Assembly: GCA_023406985.1 (NCBI GenBank)
Contig: JAEXTK010000103.1
Location: forward strand, 1 to 7,076
Direction: 5' to 3'
DNA from: Spirochaetota bacterium
Lineage (GTDB): Bacteria; Spirochaetota; Spirochaetia; Treponematales; Breznakiellaceae
Length of the DNA stretch: 7,076 bases
How positions within the stretch are numbered: position 1 is the stretch's first letter; each line of letters begins with the position of its first letter. Made by a program: the position numbers and the translations under genes. The notes below the pieces were generated by a model. The model saw only the letters and a program-made list of their open reading frames with translations. It did not search any database and had not been told where the DNA came from. Positions 1-5,588 of the stretch are shown piece after piece.

Positions 1-161
1 GTCTTGAGGATGGCCTCGATCTTGAGGACCTGGGAAGCCGCCGCCCCTTCGAGGGCTTCCACCCCGTTCTCCAGGGCCGCGACGGTCTTGGCGTTTTCCG
101 AGGCCGCCCTCATGACGGCCTCGTCCAAATCGCCGCGGGGCGATATTCTCGTTTCCTCCAT
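1..161 (-). CDS. Unrecognised protein, N-terminal part (partial, runs off left edge)
   Basis: This minus-strand frame starts with ATG at 161 and stays open to the window edge (53 codons plus 2 nt). The start is chosen because GGAGGAG lies 6 nt upstream, the best SD in this part of the window, and a good promoter sits just behind it. The visible N-terminus begins MEETRISPRGDLDEAV and continues into an Ala-, Glu- and Leu-rich stretch (around AALENGVEALEG and LKIEAILK) that looks helical and possibly coiled-coil. There is no signal peptide or membrane segment. I do not recognise the family and assign no function. The plus-strand frame over the same bases lacks a ribosome site and is judged a shadow. 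Confidence 0.7.
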   Translation of the reverse strand, partial: MEETRISPRGDLDEAVMRAASENAKTVAALENGVEALEGAAASQVLKIEAILK

Positions 162-176
162 GGCCTACTCCTCCAC
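162..176 (-). promoter_or_regulatory. Shine-Dalgarno region of the left minus-strand gene
   Basis: Read on the minus strand, the bases before the ATG at 161 contain GGAGGAG followed by TAGGCC. This is a strong SD at normal 6-nt spacing, and it decides the start of the left-edge gene. It contrasts with the diverging AMMECR1 gene, which has no usable SD. Confidence 0.75.
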
Positions 177-188
177 ACGGGATGGCGG

Positions 189-218
189 AGTATACGCAGG
201 GACCCCGCACGAGGGCAA
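189..218 (-). promoter_or_regulatory. Predicted sigma-70-type promoter of the left minus-strand gene
   Basis: On the minus strand, TTGCCC (218 down to 213) and TATACT (194 down to 189) are separated by 18 bp. The -10 box matches 5 of 6 consensus bases and the -35 box 4 of 6. The predicted transcription start near 182 gives a leader of about 20 nt that contains the SD. The same TTGCCC -35 hexamer occurs in the predicted lacI promoter. Confidence 0.6.
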
Positions 219-251
219 TTCGCGCGAACTTTTTTCGGCTGCCGAATTCGG
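219..251. promoter_or_regulatory. Palindrome cluster between divergent promoters (possible operator)
   Basis: Three perfect short symmetries lie between the two diverging genes: TTCGCGCGAA (219-228), TTCGGC-T-GCCGAA (234-246) and CCGAATTCGG (242-251). The first abuts the -35 box of the minus-strand gene. The other two overlap the -35 zone of the AMMECR1 promoter. They could be protein-binding sites, but in GC-rich DNA short palindromes also arise by chance, so this is only a suggestion. Confidence 0.25.
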
Positions 252-260
252 GTTTATACT
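231..260 (+). promoter_or_regulatory. Predicted promoter of the AMMECR1-domain gene (leaderless type)
   Basis: TATACT at 255-260 matches 5 of 6 bases of the -10 consensus and ends 6 nt before the ATG at 267, so transcription should start at or next to the A of the start codon. The -35 zone is poor: only a T-rich run (230-235) followed by CG lies at about 17-18 bp spacing. The -10 box sits in an unusually AT-rich patch for this window. Confidence rests on the -10 box and its geometry, not on the -35. Confidence 0.5.
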
Positions 261-266
261 AGGGGT

Positions 267-839
267 ATGTTCGAATTGAACGCCGCCGAGCGCGGTTGGC
301 TCCTCGCCGACGCGCGGGAAACGATAGCCGCCGAACTCGGCGGACGCCTCGCCCGCTACCTCGACGCGGCAGCACCCTTGACGAGCCCGGGCGCGTCCGT
401 CCTGGACAAGCCGTGCGGCGCCTTCGTGAGCCTCCACCTCGGAGGCGAGCTCCGCGGCTGCATCGGCCGCATGGCGGCCGTACGGCCGCTCCGCGAAACC
501 GTCCGATCGATGGCGCGCGCGGCCGCTTTCGAGGATCCCCGCTTTCCTCCGCTCTCGGAAACGGAACTCGCGAAGTGCCGCATCGAGATATCGGTCCTTT
601 CGCCCCTGGAACGCTGCGCGGACCCCGACTCGGTGGTGGTCGGCGTCCACGGCCTCTACCTCATCTTCCGCGGCCGCGCCGGCGTCCTCCTGCCCCAGGT
701 CCCCGTGGAGCAGGGCTGGAACCGGGAAGAATACCTGGACTATCTCTGCCGCAAAGCCGGCGTGCCGCCGCTCTCGTACCGGGAAGAGGACGCCGAACTC
801 TACTCGTTCACCGCGGTCGTCTTCTCCGAAGAGGCCTAG
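267..839 (+). CDS. AMMECR1-domain protein (AmmeMemoRadiSam system protein A-like)
   Basis: This 190-residue protein has the length and signatures of stand-alone prokaryotic AMMECR1-domain proteins. The invariant LRGCIG motif is at residues 62-67, followed by DPRFPPL at 90-96, IEISVLSPL at 106-114 and LLPQVPVEQGW at 141-151, which leads into a helix ending CRKAG. There is no signal peptide or membrane segment, so it should be cytosolic. The N-terminus (LNAAERGWLLADARETI) matches the usual start of the family, so ATG 267 is kept although no SD fits: the only purine run, AGGGG, is 1 nt from the ATG. The biochemical role of the family is unsettled. In many genomes it accompanies a Memo-like protein and a radical SAM protein; neither is present here. 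The gene diverges from the left minus-strand gene and is separated from lacI by 130 bp. Confidence 0.93.
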   Translation: MFELNAAERGWLLADARETIAAELGGRLARYLDAAAPLTSPGASVLDKPCGAFVSLHLGGELRGCIGRMAAVRPLRETVRSMARAAAFEDPRFPPLSETELAKCRIEISVLSPLERCADPDSVVVGVHGLYLIFRGRAGVLLPQVPVEQGWNREEYLDYLCRKAGVPPLSYREEDAELYSFTAVVFSEEA

Positions 840-862
840 GCGCCGCGGCCGAGTCGACCTAA

Positions 863-940
863 GCGCCGCGACCTTGGCCGCGCAGCGACATTGGCCGCGC
901 CGCGACCCTGGCGCCGACAGCCCCGGCCGCGACCTTGCCC
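863..940 (+). repeat. Degenerate 17-bp direct repeat, four copies, upstream of lacI
   Basis: Three copies follow each other with no spacer: GCGCCGCGACCTTGGCC (863-879), GCGCAGCGACATTGGCC (880-896) and GCGCCGCGACCCTGGCG (897-913). Copies two and three each match the first at 15 of 17 positions. After a 10-nt break, a fourth copy at 924-940 (14 of 17) ends in TTGCCC, the predicted -35 box of lacI. The period is exact with no indel between the first three. It may be a binding array for a regulator, remnants of a -35-containing duplication, or a neutral short tandem repeat. Confidence 0.6.
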
Positions 941-963
941 TACCCCGTAGGCGAAGCTATAGT
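935..963 (+). promoter_or_regulatory. Predicted lacI promoter (leaderless type)
   Basis: TTGCCC (935-940, 4 of 6 consensus bases) and TATAGT (958-963, 5 of 6) are separated by exactly 17 bp. The -10 box ends 6 nt before the lacI ATG at 970, so the expected transcription start coincides with the start codon. No SD is present between them (TGCGCC). The geometry matches that of the AMMECR1 gene. No copy of the TGTATACGTATACA operator is visible here, so direct autorepression at this promoter is not supported. Confidence 0.6.
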
Positions 964-969
964 TGCGCC

Positions 970-2001
970 ATGCCCACCCAACGCGACGTCGCCCGGGCGG
1001 CCGGAGTATCGTCCGCCACCGTTTCCCGCTTCCTCGCCGATTCCCGGAGCCTCCGGAGCGAAACCGCGGAAAAGGTGCGCGCGGCGGTAGAACTGCTCGG
1101 CTACCAGGTCGACTATTCGGCGCAGTGCCTCAAGACCGGCATCTACAACCATATCGGCATCCTCGCGCCCGGCATCGGCCCCTTCTACTGGGAGGTCTAT
1201 ACCTGGCTCCAGTACCACCTCAACGCGGCGGGATACTTCTGCACCATCTTCTTCACGCGCGACGTGGCGGACCTGTCCCACAGTTTCAGGACCGAGGTGC
1301 CGCCCTTCCTCCGTAAGCGCCAACTCGACGGCCTCGTCTTCTTCCCCCTCCTCTGCGCCGAGGACGACGCCCTCCTGCTCCTCCTCCGGGACTGGGGCAA
1401 ACCGGTGGTGGTCGTGGACCGCCCCCTGGACGAAGGCGCCCAGCCCCAGGCCTTCATCGACAATTACTCGGGCGGTTGGGCCGCCGCCGACGCACTCGTC
1501 TCCGCCGGGCACCGGCGCTTCCTCCACGTCGCCGGAACCGCCGATTCCCCGGCCGCCGCCGACCGGTCCCGGGGTTTCGCCGACCGGCTCGCGGAGGCCG
1601 GCCTCCCTTGGGACGGGGACCGGATCATCGCGGGCGACTTCGCGGCCGCGGCGACCTACCGCGCCGCCCGCGCGTACCTGGAGAGCGCGCCGCCCTTCAC
1701 CGCCGTCTTCGCCGCCAACGACTCCTCGGCCCTCGGCTTCATGCGCGCGGCCTCCGAACGGGGCCTCCTCTGCCCCCGCGACTATTCCATCGTCGGCTTC
1801 GACGACAACGTCGAGTACACGCCCTTCATGGCGCCCGCCCTCTCCACCTTTTCCCAGCCGCTCCGCGAACTCGGGGCTGCGGCCGCCGACATCCTGCTCC
1901 GGCTCATCGCGGGCGAGACCGTCGCGGAGCGGCGGCGGTCTTTCGTCCCCCGGTACGTGGCGCGCGAATCCGTGGCCGCGCCCCCGGCCGGCCGCGCTTG
2001 A
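970..2001 (+). CDS. LacI-family transcriptional repressor
   Basis: This 343-residue protein has the full LacI-family layout and length. Residues 3-45 form the helix-turn-helix, with QRDVARAAGVSSATVSRFL as its core and GY closing the third helix. Residues 46-57 form the hinge, and Leu54 in AQCLKTG sits where the family inserts a leucine at the operator centre. From about residue 60 (IGILAPG) a periplasmic-binding-protein-like sensor follows, with DGLVFFPLL, VVVVDRPL, FAANDSSALGFM and YSIVGFDDN typical of sugar-responsive members. ATG 970 is preferred because it starts the helix-turn-helix at the normal distance. The gene lies just upstream of two carbohydrate-enzyme genes and a fitting palindrome, so it very probably represses them and is released by a sugar or sugar phosphate. 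The ligand cannot be read from the sequence. The short gap to the next gene lacks a terminator, so read-through is possible. Confidence 0.95.
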   Translation: MPTQRDVARAAGVSSATVSRFLADSRSLRSETAEKVRAAVELLGYQVDYSAQCLKTGIYNHIGILAPGIGPFYWEVYTWLQYHLNAAGYFCTIFFTRDVADLSHSFRTEVPPFLRKRQLDGLVFFPLLCAEDDALLLLLRDWGKPVVVVDRPLDEGAQPQAFIDNYSGGWAAADALVSAGHRRFLHVAGTADSPAAADRSRGFADRLAEAGLPWDGDRIIAGDFAAAATYRAARAYLESAPPFTAVFAANDSSALGFMRAASERGLLCPRDYSIVGFDDNVEYTPFMAPALSTFSQPLRELGAAAADILLRLIAGETVAERRRSFVPRYVARESVAAPPAGRA

Positions 2002-2027
2002 CGGAACGGGGAATTCACCCCTAGACT
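1998..2027 (+). promoter_or_regulatory. Predicted promoter of the enzyme operon, overlapping the lacI stop codon
   Basis: TTGACG (1998-2003, 5 of 6 consensus bases) overlaps the lacI TGA stop at 1999-2001. TAGACT (2022-2027, 4 of 6) lies 18 bp further on. The predicted start near 2034 gives a leader of about 36 nt that contains the operator and an SD. TAAAAT at 2031-2036 is an alternative -10 with a better hexamer but no good -35 at normal spacing. Either choice places the palindrome at 2036-2049 at or just past the start site. Confidence 0.5.
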
Positions 2028-2035
2028 GAGTAAAA

Positions 2036-2049
2036 TGTATACGTATACA
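2036..2049. promoter_or_regulatory. LacI-family operator, perfect 14-bp palindrome
   Basis: TGTATACGTATACA is a perfect inverted repeat with a central CG step, the hallmark of LacI-family operators, where the hinge leucines intercalate. It resembles the common TGTAAACGTTTACA type seen with recognition helices of the form VSxATVSR, which is what the adjacent repressor has (VSSATVSR). It stands out as AT-rich in a very GC-rich region. It lies about 2 bp downstream of the predicted transcription start, so bound repressor would block initiation or elongation, including read-through from lacI. I found no second full copy in the window. Confidence 0.8.
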
Positions 2050-2057
2050 CGACGATG

Positions 2058-2069
2058 AAAGGGGATGCT
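2058..2069 (+). promoter_or_regulatory. Shine-Dalgarno deciding the start of the large enzyme
   Basis: AAAGGGG (2058-2064) is followed by 5 nt and ATG at 2070. An in-frame ATG at 2055 lies before this SD and has no SD of its own, and an ATG at 2065 is out of frame. Translation is therefore placed at 2070. Confidence 0.7.
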
Positions 2070-5000
2070 ATGATCGATGGAACCACCGACCGCGGACCGG
2101 GAGCCCGCAACGACTACGTCCGCGTCCTCGGCGAGGATTGCTTCAAGATCGCGGATTACGACCGGCTCCCGCCGTTCTTCATGACCCTGGTCGGATCGTC
2201 CGACCATTGGCTCTTCGCGTCCAGCACGGGCGGCGTCACCGCGGGCCGCGTGGAGCCGGACAACGCCGTATTCCCCTACTACACCGAAGACAAGGTGGCC
2301 GACGGCGCCGAGCATACGGGGCCGAAGACCATCTTCCGCGTCCGCTCGGGCGAAGGGGACCGCGTGTGGGAGCCTTTCTCCCTCCGCGACGCGGCGGTCT
2401 ACCGCACGCGGCGGAACCTGTACAAGAACCGCGAGGGTTCCACCATCGCCTTCGAGGAGGTCAACGAGGACCTCGGCCTCTCCTTCCTCTACGCGTGGCG
2501 GACGAGCGACCGCTACGGCATCGTCAAAACCTCCCGCCTCGCCGAGACGAGCGGCGTGAGGCGATCCGTCGAAGTCCTCGACGGCTTCCAGAACATCATC
2601 CCCTCCGGCGCCTACAAGAACATGCAGGAGACCTTCAGCGTCCTCCTGGACGCCTACAAGCGGAGCGAACTCGTGAGCGAGTCGGGCCTCGCCGCCTTCT
2701 CGCTCAGCTCCTCCATGACGGACAAGGCCGAGGCGAGCGAGTCCCTCGCGGCCACGATCGCCTTCCAGCTCGGATTGGAACCCACTTCGTATCTCCTGTC
2801 GTCCCGCATGCTGGAAGCCTTCCGCCGCGGGGAGGAGACTCCGCGCGAGACGGACGTCCGCGGCGAACGGGGAGCCTACTTCGTCCGCGCGCGGCTCGAC
2901 CTCGGGCCGCGGGAAGAACGGGTCTGGCACCTCGTGGCGGACGCGGACGCGGACGCCGTGGCGGTGGCCGACCTGGCGCGAAGCCTGGAGGAGCGCGGGG
3001 GCGTGGCCGCGGTCCTCCTGGAGAAGGATATCGAAGAGGGGAGGCGGCGCCTCGTGGAACTCGTCGCCGCGGCCGACGGGCTCCAAGAGACCGCGGACGC
3101 GGCCGCCTGCGCCCACCACTTCGCGAACGCCCAGTTCAACATCATGCGCGGCGGCGTCTTCGCCGAAGGCTACTCGATCCGCGCCGAAGACTTCGCGGCC
3201 TTCGTCCGCGGACGCAACGCCGCCGTCGCCGCCGCCGAGGCCGGCTTCCTCGCCGCCCTGCCCGCCCTCCTCAGCGTGGAGGAACTCCTGAGCCGCGCCG
3301 ACGGCGCCGGCAGCGCGGACCTGGAACGGCTCAGCCGCGAATATCTCCCCCTCACCTTCGGGCGGCGCCACGGCGACCCCTCCCGTCCCTGGAACAGCTT
3401 CGCCATCCGGATCAAGAATCCCGACGGCTCGCGCCGCTTCGACTACCAGGGGAACTGGCGGGACATCTTCCAGAACTGGGAAGCCCTGGCCCTCTCCTAC
3501 CCCCTCTTCCTCGAATCCATGATCGCCCGCTTCCTCAACGCGGTCACCGCCGACGGGTACAATCCCTACCGCGTCACGAAGAACGGCATCGACTGGGAGA
3601 TTCCCGAGCCGGATTCGCCGTGGAGCAACATCGGCTACTGGAGCGACCACCAGATCGTCTACCTCGGCAAGCTCCTGGAAGCCTTCGAGCGCGTCCGGCC
3701 CGGACGCCTCGCCGCGACCGTCGCCGATCCGCGCTACAGTTCCGCGAACATGCCGTACCGCATCAAGGCGTACGCCGAGATCCTCGCCGACCCGGGCAAG
3801 ACCATCGCGTTCGACTACGCCGCCCAGGCCAAGATCGAGGCGGCGACCGCGTCCCTCGGCGGCGACGGCAAGCTGGTGCGCGACGCCGCCGGCAACGTCG
3901 TCCACGTCTCGGCGGCCGAGAAGCTCCTCGTGCTCACCCTCGCCAAGCTCTCCAACCTCGTACCGGGCGGCGGCATCTGGATGAACACCCAGCGGCCCGA
4001 ATGGAACGACGGCAACAACGCCCTCGTCGGCAAGGGCCTCTCGGTGGTGACCGCCTGCCAGCTCCTCCGGTTCGTGCGCTTCTGCGCCGCCATCTTCGAC
4101 GGCGCTGCCGTCTTCAATGGCGCCGACGGCGTCGCGGCCGACTCGGCCGGAGCCGCGGCCGGAGCCCAGGGGACGATCGCCGTGGACGCGCGCGTCGCCG
4201 CCTGGTTCGCCGACCTGGAGGCCCTGCTCCGCTCGCCCTCCGCGGCGGCCGCGGACGAGGAGACGCGCCGGACCTTCATGGACGCGGCCGGAGAAGCGGG
4301 CGGCCGCTACCGCGCGAGCCTCTACGGCGCGGAGGGCGAACGCCGGACGACGACGCTCAGCCGTTCGGCGATCGCGGCCTTCTTCCGCGACGCCGCGGCC
4401 GCGCTGGAGGCGACGGTCCGGGCCAACCGCAGGGAAGACGGGCTTTACCACGCGTACAACGTCCTGTCCCTCCAGGGAAGAAGCGCGCGGATCGGCCGCC
4501 TCGACCCCATGTTGGAGGGCCAGGTCGCCGTCCTCTCCGCCCTCATCCTGAGCCCCGCGGAGGCCACGGAAGTCCTCCGCGCCCTCCGAGCCAGCGCGAT
4601 GTACCGGCGCGATCAGAATTCCTACATGCTCTACCCGGACCGGAACCTGCCCGGGTTCCTCGCGAAGAACGCCGTCGAAGCGGAGAAACTCGCCGATTCC
4701 GCGCTGGCCGCGGCCCTCGAACGGGACGGCGACCGCTCGGTGCTCGCCCGCGACGGGTCCGGGACCTGGCGCTTCGGGAAGACCATCCGGAACGCCGAAG
4801 TCCTGGAGGCCGCCCTGGACGCCCTCGCCGCCAAGAAGGACTTCGCCGGCCTCGTGGAGGCGGAGCGGGCGCGCATCCTGGAGCTTTACGAGGAAACCTT
4901 CGACCACGCGCACTTCACCGGCCGCTCGGGCACCTTCTTCGCCTACGAGGGCCTCGGGAGCATCTATTGGCACATGGTCTCCAAGCTCCTCCTCGCGTGC

Positions 5001-5579
5001 CAGGAGGCCTACCTCGCCGCGCGGTCAGCGCCCGCCGAGGAAGGGGCGGCAGCCCTCGCGGAGGCCTACTACGGCATCCGCGCGGGACTCGGCTTCAACA
5101 AGTCCCCCGAAACGTACGGGGCCTTCCCGAACGACCCCTATTCCCACACGCCCGGCGGCAAGGGCGCGCGCCAACCGGGCATGACGGGCCAGGTGAAGGA
5201 AGAGGTCCTCACCCGCTTCGGGGAACTCGGCGTCGTCTTCGAGGGCGGCCGCATCGCCTTCCGCCCCGCCCTCCTCAAGCGGAGCGAGTTCCTGAACGAG
5301 CGCGGCGAGTTCTCCTGGTTCGATCGGGACGGGCGGTGGAAAAAGCTCGCCTACCCCGCCCGCTCGCTGGCCTTCACCTGCTGCGGCGCGCCGGTGCTCT
5401 ACCGCGAGATCGCCTCCGGCGCCGCCGAAGAGCCGTCGATCGAAGTCCGGATGTCCGACGGCACGACGCGCCGGTTCGCCGGCGACGCCCTGGACGCGGC
5501 GACGAGCCTCCTCGTATTCGAACGGGACTGCGCGGTGGAGGCCATCGAGGTCCGCGTCCGTCCCGGGCTCGAGGGCTGA
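2070..5579 (+). CDS. Large clan GH-Q-like carbohydrate-active enzyme (GH94/GH149/GH161-like), substrate unknown
   Basis: This 1169-residue protein has no signal peptide or membrane helix and should be cytosolic. It looks like one of the large conserved proteins, usually annotated as hypothetical, that have a beta-rich N-terminal region and an (alpha/alpha)6-barrel as in clan GH-Q phosphorylases. Visible conserved blocks are WLFASSTGGVTAGR at 47-60 with FPYYTEDK at 68-75, GNWRDIFQNWEAL from 461, WSNIGYWSDHQIVY from 518, EWNDGNNALVG at 644-654, LDPMLEGQVAVLS from 811, and FNKSPETYGAFPNDPYSHTP at 1009-1028 followed by QPGMTGQVKEE from 1035. EWND resembles the DWND motif of GH94 with Glu for the first Asp, and MTGQ could be the phosphate-loop counterpart of the GH94 TG pair; both equivalences are my inference. 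Cytosolic location fits phosphorolysis of an imported oligosaccharide better than secreted hydrolysis, but hydrolysis cannot be excluded. It is the first gene of a LacI-controlled operon. The reading frame is certain; the reaction is not. Confidence 0.88.
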   Translation: MIDGTTDRGPGARNDYVRVLGEDCFKIADYDRLPPFFMTLVGSSDHWLFASSTGGVTAGRVEPDNAVFPYYTEDKVADGAEHTGPKTIFRVRSGEGDRVWEPFSLRDAAVYRTRRNLYKNREGSTIAFEEVNEDLGLSFLYAWRTSDRYGIVKTSRLAETSGVRRSVEVLDGFQNIIPSGAYKNMQETFSVLLDAYKRSELVSESGLAAFSLSSSMTDKAEASESLAATIAFQLGLEPTSYLLSSRMLEAFRRGEETPRETDVRGERGAYFVRARLDLGPREERVWHLVADADADAVAVADLARSLEERGGVAAVLLEKDIEEGRRRLVELVAAADGLQETADAAACAHHFANAQFNIMRGGVFAEGYSIRAEDFAAFVRGRNAAVAAAEAGFLAALPALLSVEELLSRADGAGSADLERLSREYLPLTFGRRHGDPSRPWNSFAIRIKNPDGSRRFDYQGNWRDIFQNWEALALSYPLFLESMIARFLNAVTADGYNPYRVTKNGIDWEIPEPDSPWSNIGYWSDHQIVYLGKLLEAFERVRPGRLAATVADPRYSSANMPYRIKAYAEILADPGKTIAFDYAAQAKIEAATASLGGDGKLVRDAAGNVVHVSAAEKLLVLTLAKLSNLVPGGGIWMNTQRPEWNDGNNALVGKGLSVVTACQLLRFVRFCAAIFDGAAVFNGADGVAADSAGAAAGAQGTIAVDARVAAWFADLEALLRSPSAAAADEETRRTFMDAAGEAGGRYRASLYGAEGERRTTTLSRSAIAAFFRDAAAALEATVRANRREDGLYHAYNVLSLQGRSARIGRLDPMLEGQVAVLSALILSPAEATEVLRALRASAMYRRDQNSYMLYPDRNLPGFLAKNAVEAEKLADSALAAALERDGDRSVLARDGSGTWRFGKTIRNAEVLEAALDALAAKKDFAGLVEAERARILELYEETFDHAHFTGRSGTFFAYEGLGSIYWHMVSKLLLACQEAYLAARSAPAEEGAAALAEAYYGIRAGLGFNKSPETYGAFPNDPYSHTPGGKGARQPGMTGQVKEEVLTRFGELGVVFEGGRIAFRPALLKRSEFLNERGEFSWFDRDGRWKKLAYPARSLAFTCCGAPVLYREIASGAAEEPSIEVRMSDGTTRRFAGDALDAATSLLVFERDCAVEAIEVRVRPGLEG

Positions 5580-5588
5580 GGAGGCCCC
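5578..5588 (+). promoter_or_regulatory. Shine-Dalgarno of the SMP-30 gene, overlapping the upstream stop codon
   Basis: GAGGAGG (5578-5584) begins within the TGA stop of the preceding gene and lies 4 nt before ATG 5589. The 9-nt gap and overlapping SD indicate co-transcription and probable translational coupling. This supports ATG 5589 over the in-frame ATG at 5616. Confidence 0.75.

Larger units (their letters stand above)
840..969. other. Intergenic gap upstream of lacI
   Basis: This 130-bp stretch holds no convincing gene. It contains the 17-bp repeat cluster and the lacI promoter, both listed separately. An ATG at 874 is in frame with lacI, but it would add 32 residues in front of the helix-turn-helix that do not resemble the family, and it falls inside the repeats. 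There is no clear rho-independent terminator for the AMMECR1 gene, only the 8-bp palindrome GCCTAGGC over its stop codon. Confidence 0.6.

Noticed and set aside
189..202. Possible second LacI operator around GTATACGCA in the left divergent region
   Set aside because: It matches TGTATACGTATACA at only 9 of 14 positions, essentially one half-site, and the GTATAC core is already explained as the -10 box of the minus-strand promoter.
4..279. Plus-strand open frame at the left edge
   Set aside because: It is antisense to a minus-strand frame with a strong SD and promoter, runs through the divergent intergenic region, and has no ribosome site or recognisable domain.
874..969. N-terminal extension of the LacI protein from ATG 874
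   Set aside because: The extra 32 residues do not fit the family, the region holds a repeat array and a promoter, and ATG 970 places the helix-turn-helix at the normal N-terminal position.
2055..2069. Start of the large enzyme at ATG 2055
   Set aside because: There is no SD before it, whereas AAAGGGG sits 5 nt before the in-frame ATG at 2070.
2937..2954. Three tandem GCGGAC hexamers in the large enzyme (an Ala-Asp run)
   Set aside because: A very short in-frame repeat in GC-rich coding sequence, probably a surface linker with no regulatory meaning.
1782..4973. Antisense open frame of more than 1000 codons across lacI and the large enzyme
   Set aside because: It lies opposite two genes with clear family motifs and has no ribosome site. 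Its translation is repetitive and rich in Arg, Gly, Glu and Val with no recognisable domain. GC-rich coding DNA commonly leaves such frames open.
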